Of a stretch of 13,937 nt of DNA, positions 7,358 through 13,937 are shown piece by piece. The notes beneath the pieces are model-generated. The model searched no databases. It saw only the letters and a program-made list of their open reading frames with translations, and had not been told where the DNA came from. The stretch is taken from contig CBFHWY010000069.1 of NCBI GenBank assembly GCA_965659675.1, positions 1 to 13,937 on the forward strand, in the 5' to 3' direction. The stretch's first letter is position 1. Each line of letters begins with the position of its first letter. A program made the translations under genes and the position numbers. This stretch comes from CBFHWY01 sp965659675 (GTDB taxonomy: Bacteria > Bacteroidota > Bacteroidia > Flavobacteriales_G > Salibacteraceae).

Positions 7358-7810
7358 GTGAAAGCGGAAGAAACCATAGATTTTCCAATAAAATGGGCAT
7401 GGCACCATATTTCTCGCATTTATAATGCTGAAGCTTCAAAATATGGAGGCAGTTTGAGTCTTGGGTATATTCTATTGAATATTGATCAGGATAAAGGAAC
7501 GCCGTCAACCAGCCTTGCCCCGAAACTAGGCATGGAACCGACCAGTTTGAGTCGAACCTTAAAGCGCATGGAAGATCTTGAGCTCATAGAAAGAAAACCC
7601 TGTGAAACCGACAAAAGGAAGGTTTTTCTTCACCTAACGAATCTGGGAAAGGAAAAACGGGAAATGTCAAAACAGGTCGTAAAACGCTTCAACACAGAAT
7701 TACAAAAACGCATCAAGGAAGAAGAACTGAACAGCTTCTTCTCAACGATGAAAAAGATCAATCATATTCTAACAAACGAAGAGATTTTTAATGATGAAAA
7801 GACACATTAG
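7358..7810 (+). CDS. MarR-family transcriptional regulator of the beta-oxidation operon
   Basis: This 150-residue winged-helix regulator has the MarR layout: dimerisation helix 1 (PIKWAWHHISRIYNAEASKY), helix-turn-helix with recognition helix near EPTSLSRTLKRMEDL (about 60-74), then the wing RKPCETDKRKVFLHLT (about 79-94) with the acidic/basic tip typical of MarR, and long C-terminal dimerisation helices. The start is GTG at 7358; no in-frame ATG lies nearby, and MKAEETIDFPIKW gives a normal family N-terminus. The gene overlaps the following dehydrogenase start by 20 bases, so the two are translationally coupled. The perfect palindrome just upstream is the likely binding site. By context it probably represses the fad genes and is released by an acyl-CoA or fatty acid, but the ligand is inferred only from neighbours. 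Confidence 0.92.
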   Translation: MKAEETIDFPIKWAWHHISRIYNAEASKYGGSLSLGYILLNIDQDKGTPSTSLAPKLGMEPTSLSRTLKRMEDLELIERKPCETDKRKVFLHLTNLGKEKREMSKQVVKRFNTELQKRIKEEELNSFFSTMKKINHILTNEEIFNDEKTH

Positions 7811-10151
7811 GAAAGTCGCTGTACTCGGATCAGGAGTAATGGGCTCGCGTATAGCTTGCCATTTTGCCAATATTGGCGTTGAAGTGCTGCTATTGGACAT
7901 TCCTCCTCGAGGCGAAGAAAAGAACAGAAATAAAATTGCCGATGACGCACTCAAAGCTGCGTTGAAGTCCTCCCCCTCCCCCATTTACTCGAAGTTCTTT
8001 TCTTCGAGGATCAGCACGGGGAACTTTGATGATGACCTTCAAAAGATCGCTGATTGTGATTGGGTCATTGAGGCGATCATTGAAGACCTTAAGATCAAGC
8101 AGGGGCTCTATGAAAAGGTAGACGTACACCGAAAGGAAGGAACGCTGATCTCAACGAACACCTCAGGAATCCCAATTCAAATGCTCAACAAGGGCCGATC
8201 CGAAGACTTCAGAAAGCATTTCTGTGGAACTCACTTCTTTAACCCCCCCAGGTATTTGCGATTGCTTGAGATCATACCAGGTCCTGACACCGACAAGTCA
8301 GTACTTGACTTTCATATGCACTACGGAGAGAAATTTCTGGGAAAGAAGTCGGTGCTCTGTAAAGACACCCCGGCATTCATTGCCAATAGAGTGGGCGTAT
8401 TCTCAATCATGTCACTATTTCACCTCGTTAAAGAAGTTGGAATGACTGTGACCGATGTCGACAAGATCAGCGGTCCGCTTATCGGCAGACCAAAATCAGC
8501 AACCTTCAGAACATGTGATGTTGTTGGCATTGACACCCTCGTTAAGGTAGCCAACGGACTTTCGGAACACTGCCCAAAAGACGAGGCAAAAGATGCATTT
8601 CAGATCCCGAAGTATGTTCAAAGTCTAATTGATAATGAATGGCTGGGAAGTAAATCAGGACAGGGCTTCTATAAAAAGATCAAAGAGGATGGAAAATCTA
8701 AGATCCTCGCATTAAATCTTGAAAGCCTGGAATACGAAGAACAGAAGAAGAGCAAATTTCCCTCTGTGGAACAGGCCAAACTTCAGGACAGTGTTGAAGA
8801 CAAGATCAAAACACTATTTCACGGTAAGGATAAGGCTGCTGAGCTTATCAAAAAGAGTATGGTGAACACCTTTGCCTACGTTGCAAACCGCATTCCCGAA
8901 ATATCGGATGAGATCTATCGATTGGATGACGCTGTAAAAGCTGGATTTGGCTGGCAACACGGACCATTTGAGCTCTGGGATATCATCGGTTTTGAAAAAG
9001 GAAAGAAGGCGGTTGAAGAAGCAGGCTTGAATCTGCCAGATTGGGTTAAGAAAATAGATGCAAAAGATTTCAGTTTCTACAAATTCGAAAAAGACCTCCT
9101 GTACTATTATGACCAGCAGAACGCATCATATAAAGAGATCCCCGGTCAGGAAGATCGTGTGAGTCTACAGGCAAGAAAAGCAGGTCATACCCTTTGGGAG
9201 AATTCCGAAGCTTCTATCATTGATCTGGGTGACGGTATCCTTAATCTGGAATTCCACTCCAAGATGAATACCGTGGGCAGTGGGATCATTCAGGGTATCA
9301 ATAAGGCCGTTGATCTTGCTGAGAAGGAGTATAAAGGTCTTGTGATCTATAATGAAGGTGAGAATTTCTCCGCTGGGGCGAATGTCGGACTCATCTTTAT
9401 GTTGGCCATCGAACAGGAAATGGAGGAACTGGACATGGCTGTCAGGATGTTTCAAAAAGCAACCATGCGTTTGAGGTATTCTGATATACCAGTTGTTGTT
9501 GCTCCACATAATCTGACACTCGGCGGTGCAACAGAAATGTGTCTGCACGCAGATGCAGTCGTTGCCCATGCAGAAACCTATATGGGTTTGGTTGAATTCG
9601 GCGTAGGCCTGATACCTGGAGGTGGTGGAACCAAAGAATTTACGGTTCGATTAGCAGAGGAATTTGAAGATGGTGATATTCGAACCAATAGCTTCAGAAA
9701 GCGCTTCCTTACCATTGGTCAGGCCAAAGTTTCCACCTCAGCAGAGGAGGCTTTTGAACTCGGCTATTTAAGAAGGGGATTCGATCATATTGTGATAAAC
9801 AGAGACGAGCAATTGGCTTACGCAAAAGCTAAGGCCATTGAGCTCTCAGAAAAAGGCTACACCCGACCAGTTCCTAAAAAGCTCAAAGTCCTTGGAAAGG
9901 AAGCCATGGGACTTGTGTACATCGGAGCCAACACCATGGAAAGTGGGAATTATATCAGCGAACACGACAAGCTGATCTCCGAGAAGCTAGGATACGTGAT
10001 GAGCGGAGGAATGCTTTCAGAACCTACTGAGGTAAGCGAAGACTATTTGCTCGACCTCGAACGAAAGAAATTCCTCGAACTATGTATGCAGCGGAAAACA
10101 CTCGAACGCATGCAAAGCCTGGTAAAAACTGGAAAAATATTGAGAAACTAA
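7791..10151 (+). CDS. fadN: 3-hydroxyacyl-CoA dehydrogenase / enoyl-CoA hydratase fusion (FadN type)
   Basis: This 786-residue bifunctional enzyme hydrates trans-2-enoyl-CoA and oxidises the 3-hydroxyacyl-CoA with NAD+. The order is dehydrogenase first, hydratase second, as in Bacillus FadN and opposite to E. coli FadB. The Rossmann motif is VAVLGSGVMGSRIA (about 9-22). THFFNPP carries the catalytic His (H148). Two 3HCDH C-terminal domains follow, at about 190-300 (DTPAFIANRVG) and 354-420 (FGWQHGPFELWD). The hydratase/crotonase part (about 465-680) has oxyanion-hole segments FSAGANVG (about 526-533) and TLGGATEM (about 574-581), and two acidic residues at the catalytic Glu positions, in GATEM and in GLVEFGVGLIPGGGG. 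Tandem ATGs at 7791 and 7794 are both plausible starts inside the marR 3' end. A seven-C run at 8243-8249 does not break the frame. Confidence 0.94.
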   Translation: MMKRHIRKVAVLGSGVMGSRIACHFANIGVEVLLLDIPPRGEEKNRNKIADDALKAALKSSPSPIYSKFFSSRISTGNFDDDLQKIADCDWVIEAIIEDLKIKQGLYEKVDVHRKEGTLISTNTSGIPIQMLNKGRSEDFRKHFCGTHFFNPPRYLRLLEIIPGPDTDKSVLDFHMHYGEKFLGKKSVLCKDTPAFIANRVGVFSIMSLFHLVKEVGMTVTDVDKISGPLIGRPKSATFRTCDVVGIDTLVKVANGLSEHCPKDEAKDAFQIPKYVQSLIDNEWLGSKSGQGFYKKIKEDGKSKILALNLESLEYEEQKKSKFPSVEQAKLQDSVEDKIKTLFHGKDKAAELIKKSMVNTFAYVANRIPEISDEIYRLDDAVKAGFGWQHGPFELWDIIGFEKGKKAVEEAGLNLPDWVKKIDAKDFSFYKFEKDLLYYYDQQNASYKEIPGQEDRVSLQARKAGHTLWENSEASIIDLGDGILNLEFHSKMNTVGSGIIQGINKAVDLAEKEYKGLVIYNEGENFSAGANVGLIFMLAIEQEMEELDMAVRMFQKATMRLRYSDIPVVVAPHNLTLGGATEMCLHADAVVAHAETYMGLVEFGVGLIPGGGGTKEFTVRLAEEFEDGDIRTNSFRKRFLTIGQAKVSTSAEEAFELGYLRRGFDHIVINRDEQLAYAKAKAIELSEKGYTRPVPKKLKVLGKEAMGLVYIGANTMESGNYISEHDKLISEKLGYVMSGGMLSEPTEVSEDYLLDLERKKFLELCMQRKTLERMQSLVKTGKILRN

Positions 10152-10164
10152 AAAGACTGAATCA

Positions 10165-11340
10165 ATGAAAGCATATATCGTAGCAGCAAAAAGAACAGCA
10201 GTTGGTAAAGCCAACAGAGGCATGTTTCGTTTCATGCGTCCGGATGACCTTGCAGCTTCCGTGATCAAAGATCTACTTAAAGAAGTTCCAGGCGTGGACA
10301 AGGAAGAGATCAATGACGTGATCGTAGGGAATGCAACTCCTGAAGCTGAACAAGGCTTGAACGTAGGGAGAATGATCTCTTTGATGAGCCTGGACACCGT
10401 GAAGGTTCCAGGCATGACCGTCAATAGGTATTGCGCATCAGGACTCGAGACCATTGCCATCGCATCATCAAAGATCAGTGCAGGCATTTCTGATTGCATC
10501 ATCGCTGGTGGAGTTGAATCTATGTCTGCCGTCCCGATGGGAGGCTGGCGCGTGGTTCCAAATGCCGATGTCAGCTCAAATACTCCAGAGTGGTATTGGG
10601 GAATGGGACTAACAGCAGAAGCGGTCGCAAAAGAATATGAGATCAGCAGACAAGAGCAAGATGAATTCTCGCTTCGCTCTCACCAAAGAGCGATCGCGGC
10701 CATAGAATCTGGCAAATTCAAGGATGAGATCACTGCTATTGAGGTTGAACAGAACTATCTTGATGAAGACGGAAAGTCAGCTCAAAAGAAATGGACGGCA
10801 GACACCGATGAGGGTCCGCGCGCCGACACCAATCTCGGGGTACTCAGTAAACTGAGACCCGTCTTTGCACAAGACGGAAGTGTAACCGCGGGGAACTCTT
10901 CGCAAACCTCTGATGGTGCAGCATTCGTCATGGTGGTCTCTGAAGATTTTCTGAAAAAGCACGACCTAAAGCCCATTGCCAGATTAGTCTCTTATGCCAC
11001 AGTTGGTGTAGAGCCAAGGATAATGGGAATTGGCCCGATTGAAGCAGTTCCAAAGGCACTTAAAATGGCAGATAAGAAACTTAAAGACATCGAATTGATC
11101 GAGTTGAATGAGGCTTTTGCTTCCCAATCTGTTGCGGTGAGCAAAAAGCTCGACTTCGATCCTGAGATCCTCAATGTGAATGGAGGAGCCATAGCGCTCG
11201 GACACCCATTGGGCTGCACCGGGGCTAAACTATCGGTTCAACTCTTTAACGAGATGAAACGCAGAAAGAACAAATACGGTATGGTGACCATGTGTGTGGG
11301 TGCTGGTCAGGGTGCCGCAGGAATTTACGAACTACTTTAA
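10165..11340 (+). CDS. fadA: Acetyl-CoA C-acyltransferase (3-ketoacyl-CoA thiolase)
   Basis: This 391-residue thiolase cleaves 3-ketoacyl-CoA with CoA to give acetyl-CoA and a shortened acyl-CoA. All catalytic elements are visible: the nucleophile C90 in NRYCASGLE, the GGVESMS motif (about 115-121), H347 in GGAIALGHPLGCTG, and the second cysteine C377 in MCVGAGQGAAG. Its length is normal for the family. The gene begins 13 bases after the fadN-type gene and ends 12 bases before the acyl-CoA dehydrogenase gene, so it is in the same operon. The neighbours point to the degradative thiolase (FadA class) rather than a biosynthetic acetoacetyl-CoA thiolase, though sequence by eye cannot fix chain-length preference. 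There is no recognisable Shine-Dalgarno sequence. Confidence 0.95.
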   Translation: MKAYIVAAKRTAVGKANRGMFRFMRPDDLAASVIKDLLKEVPGVDKEEINDVIVGNATPEAEQGLNVGRMISLMSLDTVKVPGMTVNRYCASGLETIAIASSKISAGISDCIIAGGVESMSAVPMGGWRVVPNADVSSNTPEWYWGMGLTAEAVAKEYEISRQEQDEFSLRSHQRAIAAIESGKFKDEITAIEVEQNYLDEDGKSAQKKWTADTDEGPRADTNLGVLSKLRPVFAQDGSVTAGNSSQTSDGAAFVMVVSEDFLKKHDLKPIARLVSYATVGVEPRIMGIGPIEAVPKALKMADKKLKDIELIELNEAFASQSVAVSKKLDFDPEILNVNGGAIALGHPLGCTGAKLSVQLFNEMKRRKNKYGMVTMCVGAGQGAAGIYELL

Positions 11341-11352
11341 AAAATTAAGACC

Positions 11353-13137
11353 ATGACATCAATCAAAGGAGGAGAATTCCTCATCAAAAAAACAAATGCA
11401 GCGGATGTATTCATACCTGAAGAATGGGATGAAGAACAAAAGATGATCGCACAGACTTGTCGCGATTTCATCAAACAGGAGATCTTCCCGAATCTCGATC
11501 GCATCGATAATATGGAAGAAGGCCTAATGGAATCTATCCTGGATAAAGCAGGCGAATTAGGATTTCTAAGCATAAAGATCCCGGAGGAATATGGGGGCTT
11601 TGGAAAAGACTTCATCACGACCATGCTGATCACAGAGATCACCGGCACAGGACACTCTTTTGCAGTATCATTTGCCGCACATACCGGAATTGGAACCTTA
11701 CCCATTCTTTACTATGGGAATGAGGAGCAGAAAAAGAAGTACATCCCTAAACTCGCTACAGGGGAATGGAAGGGCGCTTACTGCCTGACAGAACCGGGCT
11801 CGGGATCAGACGCAAATTCTGGTAAAACAAAGGCGGTTCTCAGTGATGACGGTAAACACTATAACCTGAACGGTCAAAAAATGTGGATCACCAATGCGGG
11901 CTTTGCCGATGTTTTCACTGTTTTCGCTAAGATCGATGATGATGACAACCTATCCGCATTCATAGTGGAGAAATCCTATGATGGTATCAGCTTGAACCCA
12001 GAAGAAAAAAAGATGGGGATCAAGGGTTCATCCACTCGTCAGGTCTTTTTTAATGATTGCAAGGTTCCCGTTGAGAACCTACTTGGCAAAAGAGGTGAAG
12101 GCTTTAAAATAGCCCTGAATATCCTGAATCTTGGAAGGATCAAGTTAGCGGCGGCGGCGCTCGGAGGATGTAAAAGAACCATACATTCCAGCGTAAAATA
12201 TGCCAATGAAAGAAATCAGTTTGGCAGACCGATCTCCAAGTATGGAGCTATTCGCTACAAGCTCGCTGAGCAAACCATCAGAACCTATGCGATGGAGTCG
12301 GCGGTGTACCGTTGCAGCAGAGATATTGACGCCGCCATCAAGTCTTTAGAGGATGAGGGAATGGACCACGCTGATGCTCTTTTGAAAGGGGTGGAAACCT
12401 TTGCAGCTGAAGCAGCCATACTGAAGGTTTATGGCTCAGAGACACTGGACTATGTTGTTGATGAAGGAGTACAGATCTACGGTGGAATGGGTTATTCTGC
12501 TGAAGCGCCAATGGATCGGGCATACCGCGATTCCAGGATCAACAGGATCTTTGAAGGAACCAATGAGATCAACCGAATGCTCATCGTAGATATGCTCCTT
12601 CGAAAGGCTATGAAAGGTGAACTCGATCTTATGTCACACGCTCAAAAGGTAGCTGGTGAACTCATGGAGATCCCAGATTTTGATGAGCCGTCTACCGATC
12701 CTTTTGAACTGGCACACGAGGCCCTTGAGAAGTTTAAAAAGTCTGTCTTGATGGTAGCAGGTTCGGCGGCGCAAAAACTGATGATGGAACTCGCCAAAGA
12801 ACAGGAGATCCTTATGAATATTTCCGATATGGTGATCGATACATATATTGCTGAATCGCTTGTCCTACGCGTTCAAAAACTTGCAGAGCAGCGAGGTGTA
12901 GAAAGCTGTGAAGCTGAGATCGCTATGATGAAAACCTTGTTGTACGATACAGCTGATCGCATCAACAAGAACGGCAAAGATGCCTTGCACTCATTTGCTG
13001 AAGGTGACGAACTAAGAATGATGCTCATGGGGCTCAAACGTTTTACTAAAACACAGCCTTTGAACGTGAAAGAACAACGTCAGATCATCGCTCAAAAGTT
13101 GATCGAGTCAGACAAGTATTGTTTTAAGACATATTAG
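11353..13137 (+). CDS. fadE: Acyl-CoA dehydrogenase, FadE/VLCAD-like long form
   Basis: This FAD enzyme of 594 residues introduces the trans-2 double bond in acyl-CoA, passing electrons to an electron-transfer flavoprotein (not encoded here). It contains the N-terminal helical domain (about 35-140), the central beta domain with CLTEPGSGSDA (about 142-153) and MWITNAGFAD, and the C-terminal helical domain with YGGMGYSAEAPMDRAYRD and RINRIFEGTNEINR. The Glu of the FEGTNEI motif (E401) is the expected catalytic base. A C-terminal extension of about 180 residues makes it longer than medium-chain enzymes (about 390) and similar to the long-chain type in Bacillus fadNAE and to VLCAD. The opening IKGGEFLI matches family members, supporting the ATG at 11353; the AGGAGG at 11370-11375 encodes this KGG and is not an SD. 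It is the last gene of the operon. Confidence 0.95.
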   Translation: MTSIKGGEFLIKKTNAADVFIPEEWDEEQKMIAQTCRDFIKQEIFPNLDRIDNMEEGLMESILDKAGELGFLSIKIPEEYGGFGKDFITTMLITEITGTGHSFAVSFAAHTGIGTLPILYYGNEEQKKKYIPKLATGEWKGAYCLTEPGSGSDANSGKTKAVLSDDGKHYNLNGQKMWITNAGFADVFTVFAKIDDDDNLSAFIVEKSYDGISLNPEEKKMGIKGSSTRQVFFNDCKVPVENLLGKRGEGFKIALNILNLGRIKLAAAALGGCKRTIHSSVKYANERNQFGRPISKYGAIRYKLAEQTIRTYAMESAVYRCSRDIDAAIKSLEDEGMDHADALLKGVETFAAEAAILKVYGSETLDYVVDEGVQIYGGMGYSAEAPMDRAYRDSRINRIFEGTNEINRMLIVDMLLRKAMKGELDLMSHAQKVAGELMEIPDFDEPSTDPFELAHEALEKFKKSVLMVAGSAAQKLMMELAKEQEILMNISDMVIDTYIAESLVLRVQKLAEQRGVESCEAEIAMMKTLLYDTADRINKNGKDALHSFAEGDELRMMLMGLKRFTKTQPLNVKEQRQIIAQKLIESDKYCFKTY

Positions 13138-13182
13138 GGATCAGGGGCTAGAGGTTAGAGTTCAGAGGTTAGAGTTCAGGGG
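13134..13182 (+). repeat. Heptamer repeat array, seven in-register units (YYAGRGD)
   Basis: Seven consecutive 7-base units fit the consensus Y-Y-A-G-R-G-D: TTAGGGA, TCAGGGG, CTAGAGG, TTAGAGT, TCAGAGG, TTAGAGT, TCAGGGG. The array starts within the last codons of the acyl-CoA dehydrogenase gene, using its TAG stop, and ends just before CATTAAT. Two adjacent pairs form an exact 14-base duplication (13150-13163 and 13164-13177). It is noncoding. Similar short G/T-rich heptad arrays occur between genes in other Flavobacteriales, to my recollection; function unknown. Confidence 0.75.
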
Positions 13183-13233
13183 CATTAATTGATATAGCCG
13201 CCTTCTGGGAACTATTCCTTATCCTTGTGAGGA

Positions 13234-13710
13234 ATGAAGATCCTTCTAGTTTTAGTTGCTGTATTTAGCCTTAGTGCACTAGGACTTAAGCTCGTCAATA
13301 AAAAGTCTGACTTGCGCTTAGCTCTGAGGTTAGCTTTGAGCGTCCTGCTGTTATACTCCGCATTGGGAGCTTTTGTTTCCAGTGCCTGGTTGCAGACCCT
13401 TCTCCCTCAGAGCTTTGAACTAGATGAGAGCAGATCGGTCGTTGCAGGAGCTGTTGAGCTGGTACTTGCTATTGGGCTTCAGATTCCGCGCTATCAAAAG
13501 ATATTTGCGTGGATTCTGATCGGGTATCTGTTGTTCATCCTTCCCCCGGTCCTTTCGAGCTCTATCAATACTATTTACCACAATCCACAAAACTTTGACT
13601 CTGTAAACACTGAATATCTTTGGTTTCGTATACCCATACAATTTGCATTGATCATTTCTGTTTATCTGAGCGCAATCAGAAGCTTTCCCTTGAGAAATGT
13701 TTCGGAATGA
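13234..13710 (+). CDS. DoxX-like small integral membrane protein
   Basis: This 158-residue protein is almost all membrane: hydrophobic segments at about 2-20, 28-50, 67-84, 87-107 and 130-148, with short charged loops. The pattern LRLALSVLLLYSALGAF, followed by AGAVELVLAIGLQIPRYQKI and a third helix ending LPPVLSS, resembles the DoxX/MauE-like superfamily, which includes subunits linked to quinone or thiosulfate oxidation and many uncharacterised proteins. No catalytic residues are recognised, so function is not assigned. The ATG is preceded by TATCCTTG at 13220-13227, one base off the Bacteroidota -7 consensus, so the gene may have its own promoter with a very short leader. A 96-base gap with the heptamer array separates it from the fad operon. 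Confidence 0.7.
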   Translation: MKILLVLVAVFSLSALGLKLVNKKSDLRLALRLALSVLLLYSALGAFVSSAWLQTLLPQSFELDESRSVVAGAVELVLAIGLQIPRYQKIFAWILIGYLLFILPPVLSSSINTIYHNPQNFDSVNTEYLWFRIPIQFALIISVYLSAIRSFPLRNVSE

Positions 13711-13770
13711 TCCTACTTCGCTTATGGGTCAACCCAGTCCTAAGTCAGAATATTCATTTCCAGATGTACA

Positions 13771-13937
13771 TCATGAGCTAACTGCCTCATACTTGCAGCC
13801 TGAGGCATAAAACATATGGCTTTTATCTCCTCAATCTTTGTACCTTTGACAAAATTCCTCGTCAGCTACGACGCGCAATTTCCTTTATCCTCGCAAGTAT
13901 TGAAGCTCACTGCTTTTTCCGCGCGCTGATTTCGGCC
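13771..13937 (-). pseudogene. Decayed four-helix-bundle (23S rRNA intervening-sequence type) protein, 3' part
   Basis: Read on the minus strand in one frame, the right edge gives PKSARGKSSELQYLRG, a TAA stop (13885-13887), RKLRVVADEEFCQRYKD, a TGA stop (13831-13833), then GDKSHMFYASGCKYEAVSS and a final TGA (13771-13773). Across the stops, ARGKSSELQYL + 6 positions + RVVADEEF + about 10 positions + SHMFYASGCKYE follows the spacing of the C-terminal half of the four-helix-bundle family (TIGR02436 type: RGS-SEL-YL, then a Gly-Tyr-Ile/DEEF turn, then EEIS-ML-LIKYL). These small proteins are common in Bacteroidota genomes. Two nonsense codons mean it is not translated as such. The match is by memory and eye, and the N-terminal half is outside the window, so this is tentative. 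Confidence 0.42.

Noticed and set aside
8243..8249. Seven-C run in the FadN-type gene as a possible frameshift or sequencing error
   Set aside because: The frame is continuous and motif spacing (THFFNPP to the downstream domains) is intact.
11370..11375. AGGAGG resembling a strong Shine-Dalgarno sequence, which might suggest a later start for the acyl-CoA dehydrogenase
   Set aside because: It encodes the KGG of IKGGEFLI, conserved near the N-terminus of this family, and no suitable start codon follows at proper spacing.
13725..13736. TGGGTCAACCCA inverted repeat after the DoxX-like gene as a terminator
   Set aside because: The loop would be only two bases and there is no T-run afterwards, so it is not a credible intrinsic terminator.
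13841..13848. TACCTTTG, an exact TAnnTTTG promoter-like octamer on the + strand
   Set aside because: No start codon with a sustained reading frame follows before the window end, no -33 element is seen, and it lies within the probable minus-strand relic.
13816..13930. Short + strand frame of 37 codons starting ATG at 13816
   Set aside because: It ends at TGA 13928-13930, resembles no known protein, and overlaps the minus-strand relic, whose residues look more like a real family.

Overview
The window looks like a chromosome segment of a Bacteroidota bacterium, most likely of the order Flavobacteriales. The evidence is a PorT-like type IX secretion (T9SS) protein next to a menaquinone methyltransferase, a large secreted protein with a T9SS type A C-terminal sorting domain, Bacteroidota-type promoter elements (TAnnTTTG) and mostly absent Shine-Dalgarno sequences. 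No rRNA, tRNA, CRISPR array, insertion sequence or phage gene was seen. All confident genes lie on the + strand.

Region 1 (1-4514) is a compact, probably co-transcribed housekeeping block. It holds the 3' end of a PfkB-type sugar kinase (probably the heptose-7-phosphate kinase for LPS core), a TrkH-type potassium transporter, UbiE/MenG (last methylation of menaquinone), PorT (T9SS biogenesis) and a YdjM-type membrane-bound metal-dependent hydrolase. The hydrolase starts with TTG immediately after, and in the same frame as, the porT stop codon.

Region 2 (4515-7273) has its own promoter-like element and encodes one 904-residue secreted protein. It has a signal peptide, a FN3-like domain, a gingipain/C25-like domain that seems to lack the catalytic His and Cys, two tandem FN3+PKD modules, and a T9SS sorting domain. 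PorT upstream belongs to the machinery expected to export it.

Region 3 (7274-13137) is a fatty-acid beta-oxidation operon: a MarR-family regulator, a FadN-type fusion of 3-hydroxyacyl-CoA dehydrogenase and enoyl-CoA hydratase, a FadA thiolase and a FadE-type acyl-CoA dehydrogenase. Together the three enzymes cover the whole oxidation spiral. A perfect 18-bp palindrome in the promoter region of the regulator is the likely operator, which suggests autoregulation of the operon.

Region 4 (13138-13937) holds a run of seven in-register heptamer repeats, a small DoxX-like membrane protein gene, and on the minus strand what appears to be the decayed 3' part of a four-helix-bundle (23S rRNA intervening-sequence type) protein gene with two in-frame stops.

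Most of the window is ordinary. The best candidates for a second look are the apparent pseudoprotease, the palindromic operator, the heptamer array and the decayed gene at the right edge. I see no convincing sign of an entirely new system.
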